7,154 nucleotides of DNA from Defluviitaleaceae bacterium. GTDB taxonomy: Bacteria > Bacillota > Clostridia > Lachnospirales > WQUN01. The stretch covers positions 1 through 7,154 of the forward strand of contig WRKK01000231.1 of the NCBI GenBank assembly GCA_009782245.1. Direction: 5' to 3'. Below the pieces are notes generated by a model, which searched no databases, was not told where the DNA came from, and was given only the letters and a program-made list of their open reading frames with translations. The translations under genes were made by a program, and so were the position numbers. Below, one piece after another: positions 3,970 through 7,154 of this stretch; position 1 is the first letter of the stretch; every line of letters begins with the position of its first letter.

Positions 3970-6900
3970 TTACCGTTCAACCAAAATTATATATCCGTCA
4001 ACTTCCATGCCAGCGGTGGCGGTTGGTAGCGGCGGCGGCACCATTACCCGTATTTGCTGACCAATTTGCAAATTGCTTGCGTGTATAACTTGATCACGGT
4101 CAACTATTATAACGTTGTCTTGCAATGGAATCGCTACCGTTGCGGTTGCGTTTACATTGCTGATTAGCGACCACACGCCAGTTACAGCGTTGCGAACGTG
4201 AACATCTCGCAAGGAAATTGCGCCGTCATCTGTTGCGTAGATAATGCCGCGAATCGCTTGCGTTGCATAAGGTGCATCGATGACCCTTGCGGCACGGCTG
4301 CCGTCAATTATTACGTTGAAAACTTGATCAACAACGGAATCTTCCGTAAAATCGATAAAATCGTTAATATCGAACAAGCCGTCGGCGTTTATAAATAGCG
4401 TGTTATGGTCGATTGTAAACTCCCGTTCGATGGGCGTAAAGTGCCATTCTAAGCCGTCAAACAGTGCCATTGACTGCACTCTAAAACTGTTGCCCTGATC
4501 CACACTTTGCACACGCCCGCGCGCAATTTGCACTCCGCTATAGCTTGGTGCAGGCGAAATATCTACCACGGCGGCGTTGTTTTGCCCGTTAAGCGAAACA
4601 ACAGCGTGATCCCACGGCATAATTTGGCTACCCGTTACAAGCCGACCGTTGCGGCGTACTATTGTGCCGTCATCGGTGCGGATTGCACCATCGTTGGATA
4701 ATACATGAAAACCGCCGTTGCCGTCAATACCCACAACGGTGTCGGGGTTAAGCAACTCGTCCCTGCCGTCTCTAAAGGAAACCATGCGGACACTTTCGCC
4801 ACCAAAGCTATTTTCAAGTGCAATGTAGGCCTCGGCGGACGAGCGGCGTAAAAATTGGTTGACATAAGCCAGCGTTACAGGGCGGCCGTTAAAAAAGTAA
4901 TCTATTTGACCCGTAAGGCTAAAATGGGCTATTTGGCGATGGTTAGACCAGCCCGTTTGCCCTAATTCTTGGGCGTTTTGCAGGATTAGCTGATTTTGGA
5001 TAATATCGATGTTTGTCAACTGTCCACGGACAATATTGTTGATATGACGGGCATTTCCGCCCTCCAACTCCATCGAAACAACCGATTCCATTATTTGCCC
5101 AGGTGCAAGTGTAGCTTGGTTTATCAGCAATCTTGCCCAATCGCCCGATTGAATTTGTGCGGCGTTAATTGGACGGGCATCTTGGCGAACCATAACAGAG
5201 TTGGGCATTGAAAACCAGGCGGTACGCCCATTTTCAAATTCCATTAAAAAGTTGTGCATATTGCCCTCTGTGCGAAAATCCACGATTCTGCCGTAACGGG
5301 TTGTGTAGTTGGTTGTGGCACTTAACGCTGTTATCATGCTGGGGTCGGCGGGGTCGGTGCGGAAAGAAACCACGTTGCCTGGCTCGATGGAATCCATTGT
5401 TGTCGCCCGTGGGTTGTTTCGCATATTGGGGAAAAGTGCGTGGATTCCGCCGATTGTGTTTCGCATATCGTAATGTTCGGTTTTTTGCACCTGAATTTCG
5501 CCAGCGTTATAGTTGAAAGTGCGTTCAATGCCTTGGGCATCAAATATGGTCAAATATCCCAAAAATGGGTTATTTTCAATTACAATGCCCCATGTTTCTG
5601 GCTGTATTACAAAATTACCCAAAAACTGCATTTCTGTGATAAGGTTGTTTGTAAGGTTTATGGAAAACAGGCTACCGTACGGCATTGTCGCTAATGGCTG
5701 CCATGTTGTGCCAAGCCGAACCTCTGGGCCTAGTGGAGTTCCGTCATCACGGAACATACCTTGTGCAAGTGCATAAGTGTGCGCTCTGCCAGTTTCGTCA
5801 AGGAAAGTTGCCGTTCCGTTTAGCGGGTTGATAATTTGCAATCGTCCCATTGCTTGGCGGCGTTGCAAATCGCCCGTAACAACCACGTAAAATACCGTGC
5901 CAGTGGGCGGGTGTACAATATATTCGATAGAATCGCCGACATCTAGCAGGGCAAGTCCGCCAACCACGCCGTTTTTCAGCACAACTGCATCTTGCGTACC
6001 CACTTGCGGCGAGCCGCCCAACTGGGTTGTAAAGCGAAGTATGTCTATTGCACCGTCGTTGCGGCGCACCCGAATTTCACGCCAAAGTTCGGCGGTGTGG
6101 TCGGTAATAGCTTGTGCATCAACTATTGCGCCAACCGTGCCGTGCAAGCGTTGCAAGCCCGTAAACGAGTGAAAAATGGTATCCAACGCGCGGCCAGCCC
6201 AAGCGGCCTCCATGCGGGTAATGTTGTCAAGCGGCCTAAAGTTAGTGCCATCGCCTACCATAACGCCGTTTCTTGCAAGCAAATCTACACTCTGGATACG
6301 TTCGGCAGAAATAGAGTTCCAATCGTTAAAGCCGTACACAGACTGTAATAACGCTTGTTGTAAGGTTTGCGGTTGCAAAAAGGCGGCGGCGTTTTGCGAT
6401 ACGACTGCCTGAACAAGCCAATCGGCAAATTCTTCACGGGTAGTGGGCGAAAATCGGTCAAAAACGATGGGCGGATCTGCCTCTGGGTCAACTACAACAG
6501 GCGGCTCTGCGGCGGGATCGGGCGGCGGTGCAAAAGCAGCCGTAAATTGTTCGGGGGTAATTAAGCCCATGTTTCGTGCTAGTGCCATAAATCCCATAAA
6601 CTCAACATCTTGTGCAGATGCACCTGCTGGCAACACATCTTCGGCTGCACCAGCGGCTTGTGCGGCGGCCTCTTGCCCAGCCATGCGCAACACAAAAGAA
6701 AGTGCCTCTTGCCTAGTTAGTGCATCGTTTGGCCTAAACGTGGGTGCATTGCCAGAAAAAAAGTTATACACGCCACTTCTAATAATGGCATCTTGTGCGG
6801 CAGCGCCAGCGGGTAAATCGGCAAAGTTTAGGTTGCCAATCAAATAAGCCGCCTCTTGTCTGCCAACGTAAATGTTGTAAACAGGATCGCTAAAAATAAA

Positions 6901-7002
6901 GTCGTCTGTATGGTTTGTAATGCTGGCGTTTAGCTGTTGCGGCACTAAAAACCCCGCAAACGCCGCCAGTAACGCAATTAATACAATTTTGCCTTTTCGC
7001 AT
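3970..7002 (-). CDS. Large SLH-domain surface protein with tandem beta-rich modules
   Basis: This 1010-residue exported protein begins with a signal peptide (MRKGKIVLIALLAAF; likely cleavage after LNA, residue 26). Its N-terminal third is the wall anchor: a partial SLH-like segment (VGRQEAAYLI, 46-55), then SLH repeats at about 60-109, 120-200 and 226-273. Their motifs TRQE (96-99), TREE (188-191) and TRME (262-265) all keep the arginine. The middle repeat carries a proline/acid-rich insert (about 158-182). The rest, about 285-1010, is a series of divergent beta-rich modules, each opening with a phrase such as MGRLQIINP (385), WGIVIENNP (471), YGRIVDF (570), VRGQLTNID (658), ARGRVQSVD (827) or IRGIIYATD (917). 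Several are followed by a 'G-[DNQ]-x-[VIA]' turn (SGDWARLL, PGNVVSF, IGQQIRV). This resembles DUF5666/OB-like repeats, though that is inference. No catalytic motif or cysteine was seen. The ATG at 7002 has AAGGAG (7009-7014) six bases upstream. It is the first gene of the probable operon. Confidence 0.88.
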   Translation of the reverse strand: MRKGKIVLIALLAAFAGFLVPQQLNASITNHTDDFIFSDPVYNIYVGRQEAAYLIGNLNFADLPAGAAAQDAIIRSGVYNFFSGNAPTFRPNDALTRQEALSFVLRMAGQEAAAQAAGAAEDVLPAGASAQDVEFMGFMALARNMGLITPEQFTAAFAPPPDPAAEPPVVVDPEADPPIVFDRFSPTTREEFADWLVQAVVSQNAAAFLQPQTLQQALLQSVYGFNDWNSISAERIQSVDLLARNGVMVGDGTNFRPLDNITRMEAAWAGRALDTIFHSFTGLQRLHGTVGAIVDAQAITDHTAELWREIRVRRNDGAIDILRFTTQLGGSPQVGTQDAVVLKNGVVGGLALLDVGDSIEYIVHPPTGTVFYVVVTGDLQRRQAMGRLQIINPLNGTATFLDETGRAHTYALAQGMFRDDGTPLGPEVRLGTTWQPLATMPYGSLFSINLTNNLITEMQFLGNFVIQPETWGIVIENNPFLGYLTIFDAQGIERTFNYNAGEIQVQKTEHYDMRNTIGGIHALFPNMRNNPRATTMDSIEPGNVVSFRTDPADPSMITALSATTNYTTRYGRIVDFRTEGNMHNFLMEFENGRTAWFSMPNSVMVRQDARPINAAQIQSGDWARLLINQATLAPGQIMESVVSMELEGGNARHINNIVRGQLTNIDIIQNQLILQNAQELGQTGWSNHRQIAHFSLTGQIDYFFNGRPVTLAYVNQFLRRSSAEAYIALENSFGGESVRMVSFRDGRDELLNPDTVVGIDGNGGFHVLSNDGAIRTDDGTIVRRNGRLVTGSQIMPWDHAVVSLNGQNNAAVVDISPAPSYSGVQIARGRVQSVDQGNSFRVQSMALFDGLEWHFTPIEREFTIDHNTLFINADGLFDINDFIDFTEDSVVDQVFNVIIDGSRAARVIDAPYATQAIRGIIYATDDGAISLRDVHVRNAVTGVWSLISNVNATATVAIPLQDNVIIVDRDQVIHASNLQIGQQIRVMVPPPLPTATAGMEVDGYIILVER

Positions 7003-7008
7003 AAAAGT

Positions 7009-7014
7009 CTCCTT
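7009..7014 (-). promoter_or_regulatory. Ribosome binding site that decides the start of the large SLH gene
   Basis: The minus strand reads AAGGAG, a 6-nt spacer (ACTTTT), then ATG at 7002. The open frame extends upstream to a TTG at 7074, but that start would put 24 polar residues before the signal peptide and has no matching ribosome binding site. Confidence 0.88.
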
Positions 7015-7029
7015 AATAAAATTTCCTTG

Positions 7030-7065
7030 CCAAATCCCGCTATTTTGTGTTTTTTGTGGGATTGG
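7030..7065. other. Imperfect hairpin in the leader region of the SLH operon
   Basis: CCAAATCCC (7030-7038) pairs with GGGATTGG (7058-7065) with one bulged A, around a 19-nt T-rich loop. On the minus strand this would be a leader hairpin ending about 16 bases before the ribosome binding site. No T-run follows on either strand, so it is not an evident terminator. It could stabilise the mRNA or bind a regulator, or be chance. Confidence 0.35.
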
Positions 7066-7088
7066 TTGTTTCAATAATTTACGTTATA

Positions 7089-7154
7089 GGGGACGGGCGA
7101 CCGAGGACGGTCGCCCCTACAACGACGCTACCCGTAGGGGCGACCGTCCTCGGT
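7089..7154. repeat. GC-rich intergenic palindromic repeat, two inverted units, cut by window end
   Basis: A 32-bp unit read on the minus strand from 7120 to 7089 begins GTAGGGGCGACCG and ends CGTCCCC. A second copy begins at 7134 on the plus strand and runs off the window at 7154. Over the shared 21 bases (7100-7120 against 7134-7154) the arms are a perfect inverted repeat with a 13-nt centre. The complete unit also contains its own hairpin: GGGCGACCG (7095-7103), loop AGGA, CGGTCGCCC (7108-7116). The GC-rich block contrasts with the AT-rich leader next to it. Units opening GTAGGGGCGA are, from memory, common dispersed intergenic repeats in Firmicutes and Cyanobacteria, of REP or MITE type. 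No transposase is visible. Confidence 0.85.

Noticed and set aside
3500..4060. Long plus-strand open frame antisense to the SLH genes (186 codons)
   Set aside because: It is a shadow of minus-strand genes that have signal peptides, ribosome binding sites and recognisable domains. Its Lys/Ala repeat merely reads the 9-bp repeat on the other strand.
7003..7074. TTG start extending the large SLH protein by 24 residues
   Set aside because: AAGGAG lies inside the extension and serves ATG 7002. The extra residues are polar and would bury the signal peptide.
7089..7154. CRISPR array or tRNA-like structure at the right edge
   Set aside because: There are only two inverted units and no direct repeats with spacers. 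The hairpins do not form a cloverleaf.

Overview
The window looks like chromosomal DNA of an anaerobic, S-layer-bearing Firmicute, most probably a member of the Clostridia. The support is: two exported proteins with S-layer-homology (SLH) domains, a rubredoxin (an electron carrier typical of anaerobes), consensus AGGAGG-type ribosome binding sites, a textbook sigma-A promoter, and AT-rich intergenic regions. This is inferred from content; no marker gene fixes the genus.

Layout. Bases 2-127 (+) are the last 41 codons of an ABC transporter of the fused permease/ATPase type. A perfect TTGACA-17-TATAAT promoter (166-194) then drives a two-gene toxin-antitoxin module. This consists of a RelB/DinJ-type antitoxin (227-532) overlapped by a YoeB-type mRNA-interferase toxin (526-789), and it ends at a strong terminator (828-857). 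Back to back with it is a second terminator (870-904) serving the opposite strand.

Everything from about 7002 down to 915 reads on the minus strand as one probable four-gene operon. In transcription order it holds a 1010-residue SLH protein with a long array of divergent beta-rich modules (7002-3970), a 542-residue protein with an unrecognised exported domain and three C-terminal SLH repeats (3942-2314), a secreted S41/CtpA-type serine protease with a PDZ domain (2265-1102), and a 44-residue short-form rubredoxin (1049-915). The gaps are 27, 48 and 52 nt, each gene has its own Shine-Dalgarno sequence, and the only terminator seen lies after rubredoxin. The likely theme is the cell envelope: two proteins anchored to secondary wall polymer and a surface protease that could process them or other exported proteins. 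Rubredoxin is cytoplasmic and is an odd partner.

The right edge (7089-7154) is a GC-rich intergenic palindromic repeat: two inverted copies of a unit starting GTAGGGGCGACCG, the second cut by the window end. No confident promoter for the minus-strand operon is visible between the repeat and 7002. No tRNA, rRNA, CRISPR array or insertion-sequence transposase was seen.

The points most worth a second look are the RelB/DinJ-YoeB hybrid pairing, the short rubredoxin at the end of a surface-protein operon, the repeated beta module of the large SLH protein, the uncharacterised domain of the second SLH protein, and the three small or palindromic DNA repeats.
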